Assembly: GCA_020740775.1 (NCBI GenBank)
Contig: JAHEWK010000005.1
Coordinates: 620,001-684,000, forward strand
Reading direction: 5' to 3'
From: Ilyonectria destructans
Taxonomy: Eukaryota > Ascomycota > Sordariomycetes > Hypocreales > Nectriaceae
DNA length: 64,000 bases
The notes below the pieces were generated by a model. That model saw nothing but the letters and a program-made list of their open reading frames with translations. It was not told the DNA's origin and did not search any database. Shown piece after piece: positions 54,283-64,000 of the stretch. The position numbers and the translations under genes are program-made. The first letter of the stretch is position 1. Every line of letters starts with the position of its first letter.

Positions 54283-55889
54283 ATGTCAGGCGCTCTAAAT
54301 GACATCAAGCATGATCTCGCGACACCCGGCGAGCTAACAAAGTCATCTTCACTCAGTCGGGGAGATATGGGCCCTCACCATGGCGACGACGTGGACATTG
54401 CTGCCAAATACGCCAATCAGCTCGAAGGCGAGAATGCATACACGCGCAAGGAATGGGTGCGATTGAGATGGAAACTCGATCTGCGCCTTGTTCCCCTCTT
54501 GTGGTTTAACGTGACTTTGGGCGCCATGGACAAGGTCACCACTGCAACAGCTGCGCTCTATGGGTTCCGCGAGGACACCGGACTGACGGGAGACCGTTAT
54601 AGCTGGGTCGGCAGCGCCTTCTATGTGAGTATTCGCGAGCCGCAATGCCTCAAGATTAACGCTAATTGAATCCTTAGTTTGGCTATCTCTTCTGGTGTCT
54701 TCCCAGCGGCAGTTTGCTCCAACGGTTCCCGATTGCAAAACTCCTATTCGTCGTTCAGCTTGTCTGGGGAGTAATCCTCATTGCCACTGGATTCGCCAAC
54801 AACTTCCCGACTCTCATTGCCCTTCGCGTAATCCTGGGCGCTCTCGAGGCCCCGATCGTCCCTGGAAACTTTCTCGTTCTCGGCATGTGGTACACGCGCC
54901 GAGAGCAGCCAATCCGAACTGGCCTCATATATACCGGACTCTCCGTCTGCTTCACGGGTCCTATCGGATGGGGCATTGGATTCCTTGTGGGCGAACACCA
55001 GTGGCGCGCTATGTTCTGGATCACTGGAGCAATGACCATCGTCTGGGCCTGTGTTATCGGGCTTCTCCTTCCGGATAACCCTGTTGAGGCCAAGTTCGTG
55101 ACTGAGCGGCAGAAGGCCATCGTCATCGACAAACTCCGTGAAGACCAAACCGGAGTCGAGAACAAGACCTTCAAGATGGACCAGGTTATCGAGACTCTTC
55201 TCGATCCCAAGACTTGGCTAATGTTCCTATTCAACATTTTTATCTCTATTCCCAACGGCGGCCTGACCAATTTTGCCCCTCTTGTCATCAAAGGATTGGG
55301 ATACACCTCTCAGCGATCAACCCTCCTGATGATGCCAACTGGAATCATGCAGACAGCTTCTTCATATATCTGCAACGGCTGTGTCTTCCTCTGTGCCAAG
55401 TATATTCCTCACAAGCAGTGTCGCGCTGCGTGGGTTATCTTTGGCATCGTCGTTGGGCTAATCTCTGCGACTTTCCTTTATACGCTTCCATTGGACAACT
55501 TCAACGGTCGCCTGGCTGCGCTGTACATGTCCTATTTCTACCTTGGACCTTACATCGTGGCTCTTGGTATCAGCACAGCCAACACAGCTGGCCACACCAA
55601 GAAAGTCACCACCAATGCGCTCATTTTCATCGCCTACTGTGTGTCCAACATTGTTGCGCCGCAGTTTTTCAAAGCGCACCAGGCCCCTCTTTACTCTCTT
55701 GGAATTGCGGCAATTCTAGGCAGCTACATTTTGGCCATGATCATGATTATTTTGTACGCTACTTATTGTTGGTGGGAGAACCGGAGGAGGGATGCTATCG
55801 ATGGGGCGGCCGGAGAGCGAGTCCACGCCGACACTGATTTCCGCGACTTGACTGACAAGGAGAACATTCACTTCCGATATGTGTGGTAG
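54283..55889 (+). CDS. MFS transporter, allantoate permease/ACS family
   Basis: Exons 54283-54624 and 54678-55889, phase 0, give 517 residues. A hydrophilic N-terminus of about 70 residues is followed by about twelve membrane segments: LRLVPLLWFNVTLGAMDK (TM1), then FGYLFWCLPSGSLLQRFPIAK with the conserved loop, and the signature ALRVILGALEAPIVPGNFLVLGMWYTRREQPIRTGL. The mid-loop LREDQTGVENKTFK is typical of the Dal5-like anion:cation symporters, which carry allantoate, nicotinate, pantothenate, biotin or similar organic anions. The substrate is unresolved. It lies between two copies of a dispersed repeat. Confidence 0.88.
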
Positions 55890-56149
55890 GTTGAAGGTTG
55901 TTTAGTTTGTTGAGCCTTGACCGTAAGATGTTGTACCTGAACTTTTTTCATAGTTGAGAAGTAAATTGATATATTGCTCTTCTCAATCCGACCGAAATCT
56001 GCCTTCCAGGCTCACTGCCGTGTCCAAGTTGGACTTTTGGCCAATCGCACCGGGATCTCAACTTCGTCAATACAAGACTTCTTCACAGAGTCGGGGAAGG
56101 GGCAATGACTCCACTTCCGAGTGTCGCTTGCTGAACATCGTTGAAGCCC

Positions 56150-56510
56150 TGAAACCGGGACGCCTTGTAGTTGACAATGGCTTCTGCGATATTACCGATG
56201 GAATCGAGAAACCTGCAGTTTCCCAATCCACTGGTGGGCGATTTACTACCAACATGAGCTTAACACGTAATCTGGCCGCAGCGTGCAAATTGCGCCTGGT
56301 GTGTTGGTTGGACGCAAACACTGCCCCTGATCCTTCGGCAATCGAGCGTATGAGCAATCTTAAAACAGACTAATTATATTCCCTGTTTCATTAATTCACT
56401 GGGGCTATGTATCCTTGATATTATGTTTTTACTGCTGCATGTGAATTAGTTAGAGGGGCTGATGCTGGGAGCAGCACTGCCACGGCTCATTTCCATCAAT
56501 GCATTCAGCC
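56150..56510. repeat. Dispersed repeat pair, copy 2
   Basis: Direct-orientation partner of 52200-52640, about 4 kb away across the transporter gene. Matching tracts occur in the same order with small gaps. Confidence 0.78.
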
Positions 56511-56688
56511 TTGCGACAGTGTTGATCGTACTTAACCCCGCACTTCCACTTCAAACTTGGTCAATCTCGAACTGACCACTTCTTGGTGTGAAATAAAAGG
56601 TTAAGTCGCATGTGCGCCCTTCTGCTCCCATAGCTAACAGGTGATTTCACAGACACGACATCGAGGTTCCACGTCAGTATTGGCGACC

Positions 56689-57037
56689 ATGTCAAGCCAA
56701 GATCAGAAAAAAGAAACGGGTATGTAGACATAATCACCTCCGTGGGCTCGTTTTCTTAATCGTATCAGACACATCAGATCCAGAGGTCCCCATCCCGTCC
56801 GAAGCGGATGCGAGACATTTGAGGGATATCGAAACCTTGAAAGCTTCTCTGCGCCGTTATATAATATGGATGTTTATTGGGAATTTATTCCAATTTTATT
56901 CACTTGGTTGGTTCGTATATGGTAATCGCTGGAACGGTTGGAGCAATGCGATGCTTGACGATAAAATAAGGGTGATGAATCCTTTTATTGCGCTTGTGTG
57001 GCTCGGTATGCTCGCTCGGTATTATAGATCCCTCTAG
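56689..57037 (+). CDS. Small membrane protein, 99 residues, unknown
   Basis: Exons 56689-56719 and 56769-57037 (49-base GTATGT...CAG intron, phase 1) give MSSQDQKKET plus 89 residues. A charged N-terminus is followed by RRYIIWMFIGNLFQFYSLGWFVY, a likely membrane helix, a Trp/Asn-rich loop (GNRWNGWSN) and a second hydrophobic stretch MNPFIALVWLGMLA. The base composition is more AT-rich than the neighbouring genes. I recognise no family. The consensus splice sites and the frame joining argue that it is real. Confidence 0.5.
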
Positions 57038-57284
57038 TCTTCTCTACTAAGAGACAGCAAATAATAGGAAAGTTATCCTGAAACGAAACTCATGTGATGT
57101 CTTAGTCAGCATTGGTGTGCTGGTAGAGAAAATGCCGCAGTTCCGTGATATCATGTGTCCTAATAATGGCAGTAATTGCTACAAAGTCCATGCTTAAGTA
57201 ACCCGCCCCCAGATACCACATCGGCCTTGCCGCCTAGTTCTTCGAAAGAAAGAAGACGGAAAACAAGGAGAAATCAAGCGTAGA

Positions 57285-58478
57285 ATGTCTCACCGGCATT
57301 CCTGTGACCGCTGTCGTCAGCAAAAGGTGCGATGCGTTCGAGATGAGTCTCAAGGAGCTTCCTCGGGCACAACTTCCCTTGCTCGGTGCGAGCGGTGCAC
57401 GAAAGCGGCCGTGGATTGTGTTTATAGCTGTATGTGTTGCTCCATTCTGTCCATACCATCAGGCTTTGGCTATTTCACCTAATTGACGCCATGCAATCCC
57501 TACGACACAGTGAGACAAAGCTACAATCGTCCCTCTGCTCAATCCTCGATTCGAAGAGACGCCGATGGCGACCTTAATAGTCCGAGTACCACGTCGTGGT
57601 TCGCGCAAGGTCTAGGCGGCGTGTTCTGTCCGATGGGGCAGGGCTCGGGACCCGACTTTACCGACATGACGGGGCCGTTTCCTGGCGTTGACGATGGCAG
57701 GGACGCAAACCTCCAGCTAGTTTCTCCATCCTCGCAGTTGGACTTGTCGATATCACCATCGGCGGCAGACGCGATCGGGGAGAACCGGGACATCCGGGTC
57801 ATTTCCACCAGTCCATCAACCGTCGACGCCCTCTCCTCGCAGCTGATGGCCCTGAGCCAAAGGGCCACCCAGGCTACGCACCGTCTTGTCCACCCAGGCG
57901 GCGTGCCCCCAACCGTGTCATTGCCTGAGGTGAGCGAGACGTTCGAGGACGTAAACACCCTAATACGCATCATAAACAATATCACCGCAGCCTCTTCGGA
58001 TGACTACGGGCTGGTATTCTTAGCCCTTGCTTCCCACCAACATCTCCTGGCCCTGTTCAGAGCCATCTGCGACGTCATACGCCAGTGCCTAGAATCCATG
58101 GCCTCGGACAACGAGCACCAGGAACAACAGCAGCGGGGCCTGTACCACAGTGACGCAGGGCCATCCTCAGTGGCCCAATTCGTCATGGTCCTCCAGCTGC
58201 TGCTGCATCTGATCGACCGCATGGACCGGAGCCTCCAAGTCAATAAACCAGTAGATTGCGGCTCAGAGTCATCCAACGGTAATCAGGTCACCCCCAACGC
58301 GAGTCCTCCATTGGTCGAGGCAGGAGTGAAGAACAAAGCAGTAGGAGACTCCCTACCACAAGGCAGCCTTCCCATGGTTGCGCAGTCCATCGTTATGTCA
58401 ATACCAGACGAGCACGAGAAGCTCAAGCAAGTTATTCGGGAGCTACAGACAAAGATAGAGCACTCGGAGTTTCAATAA
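57285..58478 (+). CDS. AflR-type Zn2Cys6 transcription factor
   Basis: Exons 57285-57429 and 57511-58478 give 370 residues. The zinc cluster lies at the extreme N-terminus: Cys 7, 10, 17, 35, 38, 45 ([13 protein letters not shown] ... [11 protein letters not shown]), with a long third spacing of about 17 residues. The intron follows VYS, as in many pathway-specific regulators. The second half holds the AflR-like helix region [20 protein letters not shown] and [14 protein letters not shown] and a short C-terminal coiled coil. Such proteins usually switch on a neighbouring metabolic cluster. The nearest candidate target is the transporter gene at 59379. Confidence 0.82.
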
Positions 58479-58484
58479 CGGAAT

Positions 58485-59010
58485 AGGGGACGGATGTCAG
58501 GACCACATGGTGGATGTCTTTATGCTCTATATGTAGGAACAGAGCAGCTTACATGTGGGTTCTCTACTCGACGCGAGATGAGACGAAAGGTATATCAAGC
58601 AATATTATGTACATAATTTAAGCACGTAAATGAAATGTGGTTCTCTATATCACATATGAACCCAGTCTTCGATTTAACAAGAAAGGAAGATAATACTGGA
58701 AGGTGGTTAAAGTAATACATTTCTCCGACTAAAAGGCCTTAAAACATCTGTAAATTGTTAGCATTTCCAGCCCCGGTGGCTGAGTTGCATCTTGTCAATC
58801 ATTCCAAAAGAATGATTTGGTCAAGCGATACCTTAAGTTGCTACCATCTGGCAATAACATGGCCCCGCGACTACTTCCCAATTGAAAGGCGATTGATATA
58901 GTAACAGGACTGACGCCATTTATGTGAAGATTCCATGCAGTGAAATGATATTCTAGCTATAACGCTACCTCCGTGCCTTATTATCCCTGTCCGAGCCGCA
59001 TTGTCTTTGA
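58485..59010. other. Intergenic region between regulator and transporter
   Basis: AT-rich 3' flank of the regulator. No gene recognised. Confidence 0.5.
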
Positions 59011-59013
59011 GGC

Positions 59014-59217
59014 CAACCACAGTTCAAGCTTGACCCCCTGTCCCGGCGCTGAGCGGCTTGATGTTGCCCCGAATTCTCCGGTTTCCAGCAATCTTTTTTT
59101 GCGCCCCACCACCGACTCCGAGCGGATCGATTTTGCCCCGATCGCTCCAAGAACTAACACGGAATATTTGCGCCTACACCCCCTGGCTCCGAGTCGATTG
59201 ATATTGCCCCGATTCAC
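59014..59217. promoter_or_regulatory. Triplicated promoter motif upstream of MFS gene
   Basis: TTGCCCCGA occurs at 59064, 59133 and 59204, each preceded by a GAGCGG/GAGTCGA-TTGAT-type tract; the extended unit is about 33 bases and the spacing is 69-71 bases. A weaker fourth copy (GCTTGACCCCCTG) lies near 59028. The array ends about 160 bases before the start codon of the transporter, so a regulator-binding array is plausible. Confidence 0.65.
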
Positions 59218-59378
59218 TTTCTGACAAATATCTACGACTGAGCGCGAAATTGCCTTGAGCTATGTGTTTAAATACTCCTTTCTACCGCCTTCAAGGAATC
59301 AGCGAGAAAACACCATTCCTACCGGCCCTTCTTACTTGCACCTCTTAGGATAATACAAATTGGTTTCTCGTCTTAACA

Positions 59379-60975
59379 ATGGCCTCCACAAGCAACGCCG
59401 AAATGACCACTTCCATGCACGACAACAGGACCGATCCCGAGAAGGCTGCCCAGCTAGAGTCCGCCCCCGGCAGCGAGACTGAGCGGGACATGGAAGACGC
59501 CAGAGAGCCGGTTTCTGGGGACAAGACAGACGACGCCACTGAATTGCAGGATGCAGGTCCCCCTGATGGCGGTACCGCTGCATGGCTGGTCGTCTTGGGA
59601 GCATGGTGTTGCTCCTTTTGCAGCCCTGGTTGGATCAACAGTATGTGGTTTTTTTTGGGGGTGCCTGTAGGTGATATCCATGAACGTCATGACGGACTAA
59701 CGATGATGCTCTCTGACTAGGCATGGGCACTTTCCAGGAGTACTACCAGGTCGGACCTCTGCACGACTACTCCAGCAGCACGATTGCCTGGATTCCGTCG
59801 CTCCAGCTCTTCTTCCTATTCGGCTTGGGGCCCATCGTCGGCAGAATCTTCGACATCTACGGACCGAGACCGCTCATCATTGGCGGGTCGATCTTGCACG
59901 TCTTTGGGCTGATGATGGCATCGTTGGCGAAGACGTACTATCAGTTCCTCTTATCCCAGGGCGTGTGCAGTGCAATCGGTGTTGCGTGTTTATACTCGCC
60001 GGGTATGTTCAACCTATCACCCCTTTCTTGGAATGTCTCAGGCTGACTGTATCCTGCGCAATGAAGCTCTTACTACACTAGCAACCTGGTTTGACAAGAA
60101 GCGCGGAGCAGCCATGGGCATCATGGCAACAGGCTCATCGGTCGGCGGTGTCATTTTTCCCATCATGATTAGCCATATGATCAAGAGGAACGGGTACCCC
60201 TGGGCCTTGAGGGCCGCAGCGCTTCTCATCCTCGGTCTCCAAATCATCGCCTGCTTCACAGTGCGCCAGAGAACAAAGCCCGCGCCCAAGGAGTTTTCCG
60301 CCAAGCGTCTGGCTGCGCCGTTCAAGGAGTTCCCATTTGCCATCTTGCTGCTGGGCATCTTCGTCCTGACCTATGGCATGTACATCCCCATCGACTATCT
60401 GCCATCGCAAGGTTATCAGGAGGCGCACATGTCGGAGGATATGTCTCAATACTTGGTGGCCATCTTGAACGCTGCGAGGTATGTAGACACCAGCCCCATT
60501 TCCGACTTTTCCAAACGTTACGGGACGCTGACAGTTCTACACCAGTCTCTTCGGCCGTCTGGGTGCCGGTTATGGGGCCGATTTGATCGGAAGATGGAAC
60601 ATGTTCATCATCGCTTGTGCCGTTTCCGGAATCTCCAACCTCGCCGTCTGGATTCCCGCCAAGACCTCGTCCATCACCATCGGCTACGCCATTATGTTCG
60701 GTTTCGCCTCAGGAGCCTTTGTCTCCCTCGTCGGCGCCCTCCCCCTCTCGGTGTCTCCCGTGCCCGACATCGGCTACCGGATGGGCGTAGTCTTCCTTGT
60801 CATATCGATACCCTCTCTCACCATGGCGCCCATCGGCGGAGTCATCCTGCAACATGCGGCCAACAGCTGGCTAGACTTAAAGATCTTTGCCGGTGTCATG
60901 TGTCTTGCAGGGTCAGCAATTATCCTCGGGTCGAGGTTGCTCTATACCGAGAAGCGATTTTTCAAGGTGTTTTGA
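59379..60975 (+). CDS. MFS transporter, monocarboxylate-porter type
   Basis: Exons 59379-59640, 59721-60002, 60067-60478 and 60546-60975 give 461 residues. A disordered acidic N-terminus of about 65 residues ends in PPDGGTAAWLVVLGAW, the usual opening of fungal monocarboxylate/riboflavin-type porters. Then follow GTFQEYYQ, IAWIPSLQLFFLFGLGPIVGRIFDIYGPR, LATWFDKKRGAAMGIMATGSSVGGVIFP and, after the long central loop, SLFGRLGAGYGADLIGRWN. About twelve membrane segments are present. The substrate is unknown; the family carries small organic acids, riboflavin or secondary metabolites. It is adjacent to the AflR-type regulator on the same strand. Confidence 0.87.
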
Positions 60976-60979
60976 GAGA

Positions 60980-62280
60980 GAGGGCGCATTCATGAAATCG
61001 CCGAGAGCGGCGAAGGGCATTAGAGGGCTACTTGAGCACGAGATGTTTAGATCTGGAGGTGGAGATATTTTGGATTTCTTATTATCACCCGTTTCGAGGA
61101 CTGGCATGTTCCTACAACACTATCGCCTTTAGACTAAGACCTCGCAGTCCCTGGAAGCAGGCACTGCCTGCAACATCACTTTTATGTTTAAGGCAGATTA
61201 CAAGCCGCGCTATAAGAGTTGCACATTCCAATTTGGTAATCAGTTTAGATGCGCGAGTAGCGCTCTTATCCCGGTAGTATTTTAGCAATATCCCACCCTA
61301 GACCCAATTCTAAGCTGGTTTCTCACAAGCCAAGCATCCTTTGGGAAGTCACGCATCATATAAGGCAGCCCGTCAGAGATTTTATTAAAATATATCTTAC
61401 TTTCTTTATCTTAATTGTTCTTATGGTGGACGTAAACATCGCACAGCCTGTAGGCTAGTAATCTTTCAGGGTGTTTTACTGACCAACAAGGGGCGGAGCC
61501 TGTGGTTCTGTAATTCGACTCGACCCTTCTTGAAAATCTACCTTAGGGTAGCGGGGGCCGAGCTCGACGAATGGAATTGAAATTTGGTGACCTTGAGTTC
61601 CGTGTTCGACTAGGTATGCTGCCATATGATGCATTATGGGACAGCCCTATCGCGGGCAAAATACTGTTTCACTCAAAGGTTGCACCATTCAGAGGGAGCC
61701 ATGTCGATTCGCAAGCTAAATATACAAAGGTGGTGACCACGGCGAACGAACTATGTCTGCTAACCACCTGGGGATTATAGAATGATCAACGTATCGAATT
61801 CTCATTGACGTCCCTTTTGCTGGTTTTGTGCCATCCATTTCGACGGTGAGCGCGACAAGACCTATGGCTCTTATGATCCTTGTCTGCAATAGATGAAGAT
61901 TAGTCCCACAGACTTGGCGATATCGCTCTTGAGCTCGGCACACGGTAATAAATACTACTTCTGGGGATAGCTCGCGGGGCCGGAAAACCGGGAACTGCGG
62001 GTCCCGTCGCCCGCTCCCGAGATTACCAAGGACTAGTGGCGTGTCACCGATTGAATGGCTGCCTGACTAGTTGACTAGAAGCTTTCCGGGAGGTGCATGG
62101 GCCCGGAATCCGTTGACGGCGGACACCCTTCAGCAACACCGGCCCTTCCGAAGGCATAATGCTGGTAACAGCAGGCAGGCAATTAAATTTATTAGGGCTC
62201 GCCACTGCTTGCCTCCTTGCAATTATTTATATGTACTGTAACAATCATTTCTCTATATCGTAATCTTTCCTATGAGGAAG
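60980..62280. other. Convergent intergenic region
   Basis: About 1.3 kb between the 3' ends of the transporter and the second 7TM gene. Only short frames are seen. No repeat or RNA gene recognised. Confidence 0.5.
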
Positions 62281-62285
62281 ATAAG

Positions 62286-63697
62286 CTAGCTCCCAACTGC
62301 CCTCACTTGAACCAATTCAATATCACTGCCGTTGCTCTTCTTTTTGTCGTCCCAGTCGTCATCATTATCTCCATTCGACGTGGATGAGGGGTACGGAGGG
62401 CGGTGCGAGGTTATTTGTACAGGCTCCGTCGCCTTTACTCCATCCGGTCCATGGTCGATCACCATAAACCCACGCTCCGTTGGCCTCATAGTGTTGGACT
62501 TGGTGGCAGAGTTGGACCTGTAAGGATAATCCGAGCTTCCCTTACTTCTGAAAAATGTCTGCAGGGAGGGCAAGCAGGCAACTAGAAGGCCGATATTGCA
62601 ATCCAGCGAAGTCCATAGCTCTAGGGGAAATTATTATATATCAGCTTATATCTGAAGATTGATAGCCGGGGAGGTTCCAAGGGAAGCCATAGTACATACC
62701 GACTAAACTGTAAGAAGGTATATTATCTTTCGATTCAGATTGGACTGTTATAAGGCGAGCAATGCAGAAAGCCATGCTGACAAGGCCGAGAAGGAATGTG
62801 CAGTACATTGCAGCTTTAAGAGAGCTCTTCATTTGAAGCCCAGGTATGATTTGCCACGGTAGAGCGAAGACTGCCGACCATTAGTACTCGTCTACATATA
62901 TGCATTGACTCTGGGCCAAACTCACTCAAAACATCTCCAACAAAATGCAGGGCCCAGGTAGTCGGATAAAAGAAATCGAACAAGTACACCTGGCAACTCG
63001 TCTTGGGGTCAGGAGACCTAACCAATACCGTTAGTGACATTTACGACCGCGGTTGTACGTCCGAGCTATATGGGGAGGATAGTAATATACTAACCAATTC
63101 CTCTGGACCGGTAGACAAAGGCAAGTCGTAAGTAGGATGCTAGTGGCATAGGATAGAGCAGTAAAGACAACTGTAGCCCATAGGAATATCCTCTGCTTTC
63201 GTATGAATTTAGGGAAGATTTGAAAGTATAGCGCGAGGAGCGCTGCCTTGCACAGGTAGCAGGCTGTGAAGAAGGAGATGATGATCACCCAACCCAGCTA
63301 GTAACGTGCCTCTGTAAGTGACTTTTCTCCCACTGCTCCACGGGTGCTCACCTTGAGTATTAATGTCGTTTCTTCGGAGGAGCCGCTGTAGCCACCCAGG
63401 GCCCCGTTCACGTGGGCATCCAGCACTCCCAAACGTGCAAGCTTGATGTCAATGGACGCAGTGACAACTCCAGCGACCCACGACGCGCACATGAGGATGT
63501 CGGTGGTCAAGAGCCTCCGTCTTTGGGTCTTGAGTCGAAAGTATAATCGAGCAATGATCACAGCAGCGGTGAGGGTGAGTAAGGTCCATTCTGCAGCCTA
63601 CCATACGTGAGATTGTCAGCGGCGGAACCCGAGGCTGTGGGGAAGGGTTGTGGGTACGAACAAGAACCCCCTTTGGCCCTGGAGCGGGAAATGCCAT
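62286..63697 (-). CDS. Fungal rhodopsin-like 7TM membrane protein, six exons
   Basis: Exons 63662-63697, 63352-63597, 63095-63297, 62926-63017, 62700-62870 and 62286-62620 give 360 residues. Joins were chosen to restore family stretches: AAEWTLLTLTAAVIIARLYFRL, LCLPVQRNWSPDPKTSCQVY and FALPWQIIPGLQMK, then LWTSLDCNIGLLVACLPSLQTFF in the last exon. Seven hydrophobic segments are visible, with a charged Asp/Ser C-tail. It is the same broad family as the gene at 5631. The 12-codon first exon, with a non-consensus GTTCGT donor, is the weakest part; a longer N-terminus is possible. Confidence 0.78.
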
Positions 63698-63699
63698 GG

Positions 63700-64000
63700 C
63701 CAAAAGCCGACCTGTCAATCAGAATATCGAGTAATGATCTGGGATTCGTCGAGTAGAGCGCTTGGGGTATGCCATACCCCCATGGGATTGTGTGGCTCAG
63801 ATATGGAGTCAACAAAACTAAGGTCACGGAAGAAATTCTTATTGCTTGGGCACGGAGAGCCTATATATGCGTGGATCGGACTTGCCAGAGAGTCAGCACA
63901 TTAGGGGGCGGCTTGGGCTTGCTTACGGGCTTGCTTAGGTTCACTAGAATGTGTGAGGAGCTAAAGTATAGATACCACACCCTATCGCGCCCAAGCGCTT
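63700..64000. other. Window end, nothing assigned
   Basis: 300 bases upstream of the 7TM gene, likely its promoter. Open frames here are short and lack recognisable features. Confidence 0.5.

Noticed and set aside
54283..60975. Intact secondary-metabolite cluster around the AflR-type regulator
   Set aside because: Only transporters and a small protein are nearby; no backbone synthase or tailoring enzyme lies in 49-64 kb.

Overview
The window reads as nuclear DNA of a filamentous ascomycete (Pezizomycotina, most likely a Sordariomycete). The evidence is genes spaced 1-3 kb apart on both strands, short GT-AG introns of about 45-110 bases, fungus-restricted families (Zn2Cys6 regulators, fungal rhodopsin-like 7TM proteins, a HAS-like GT2 synthase, a GPI-type GH16, DUF3632-like, DUF6536-like and DUF3445-like proteins), and at least one duplicated piece whose differences are mostly G:C to A:T, as repeat-induced point mutation (RIP) would leave. 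Exon structures were worked out by hand from reading frames and splice signals.

Layout. 1-9 kb: a secreted alpha/beta hydrolase, a 7TM protein and a DUF3632-like protein, lying between two inverted copies of a 135-base repeat. 9.1-11.7 kb: three broken genes side by side (short-chain dehydrogenase, fungal transcription factor, toxD-type reductase), which look like the remains of a secondary-metabolite locus. 12.6-18.8 kb: a hyaluronan-synthase-like GT2, a 1.1 kb higher-order tandem repeat, and a GH16 protein. 20.7-27.1 kb: a TPR-CHAT caspase-like protein and next to it a cellular reverse-transcriptase-related gene (rvt). 28-40 kb: an F-box-like protein, a four-exon secreted protein with a 21-base microexon, a 1040-residue mucin-like cysteine-rich surface protein, a broken DUF3445 (haem-dependent N-demethylase-like) gene whose breakpoint lies in a perfect 26-base inverted repeat, a methyltransferase, and a small surface protein. 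42-49 kb: a Zn2Cys6 regulator, an isocitrate-lyase homologue lacking the catalytic KKCGH motif, and a divergently transcribed aminotransferase. 49-64 kb: a DUF6536-like membrane protein, dispersed repeats around an allantoate-permease-type transporter, a 99-residue membrane protein, an AflR-type regulator, a monocarboxylate-type transporter with a three-copy promoter motif, and a second 7TM protein.

How genes may work together (inference). The isocitrate-lyase-like enzyme and the aminotransferase share one promoter region and may act in one pathway. The AflR-type regulator may control the transporter downstream of it. The surface and secreted proteins suggest adhesion and wall work. No polyketide synthase, peptide synthetase or terpene synthase is present, so no intact metabolite cluster is claimed. 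The strongest candidates for unusual biology are the rvt gene, the TPR-CHAT protein, the altered isocitrate lyase, and the two kinds of decayed locus.
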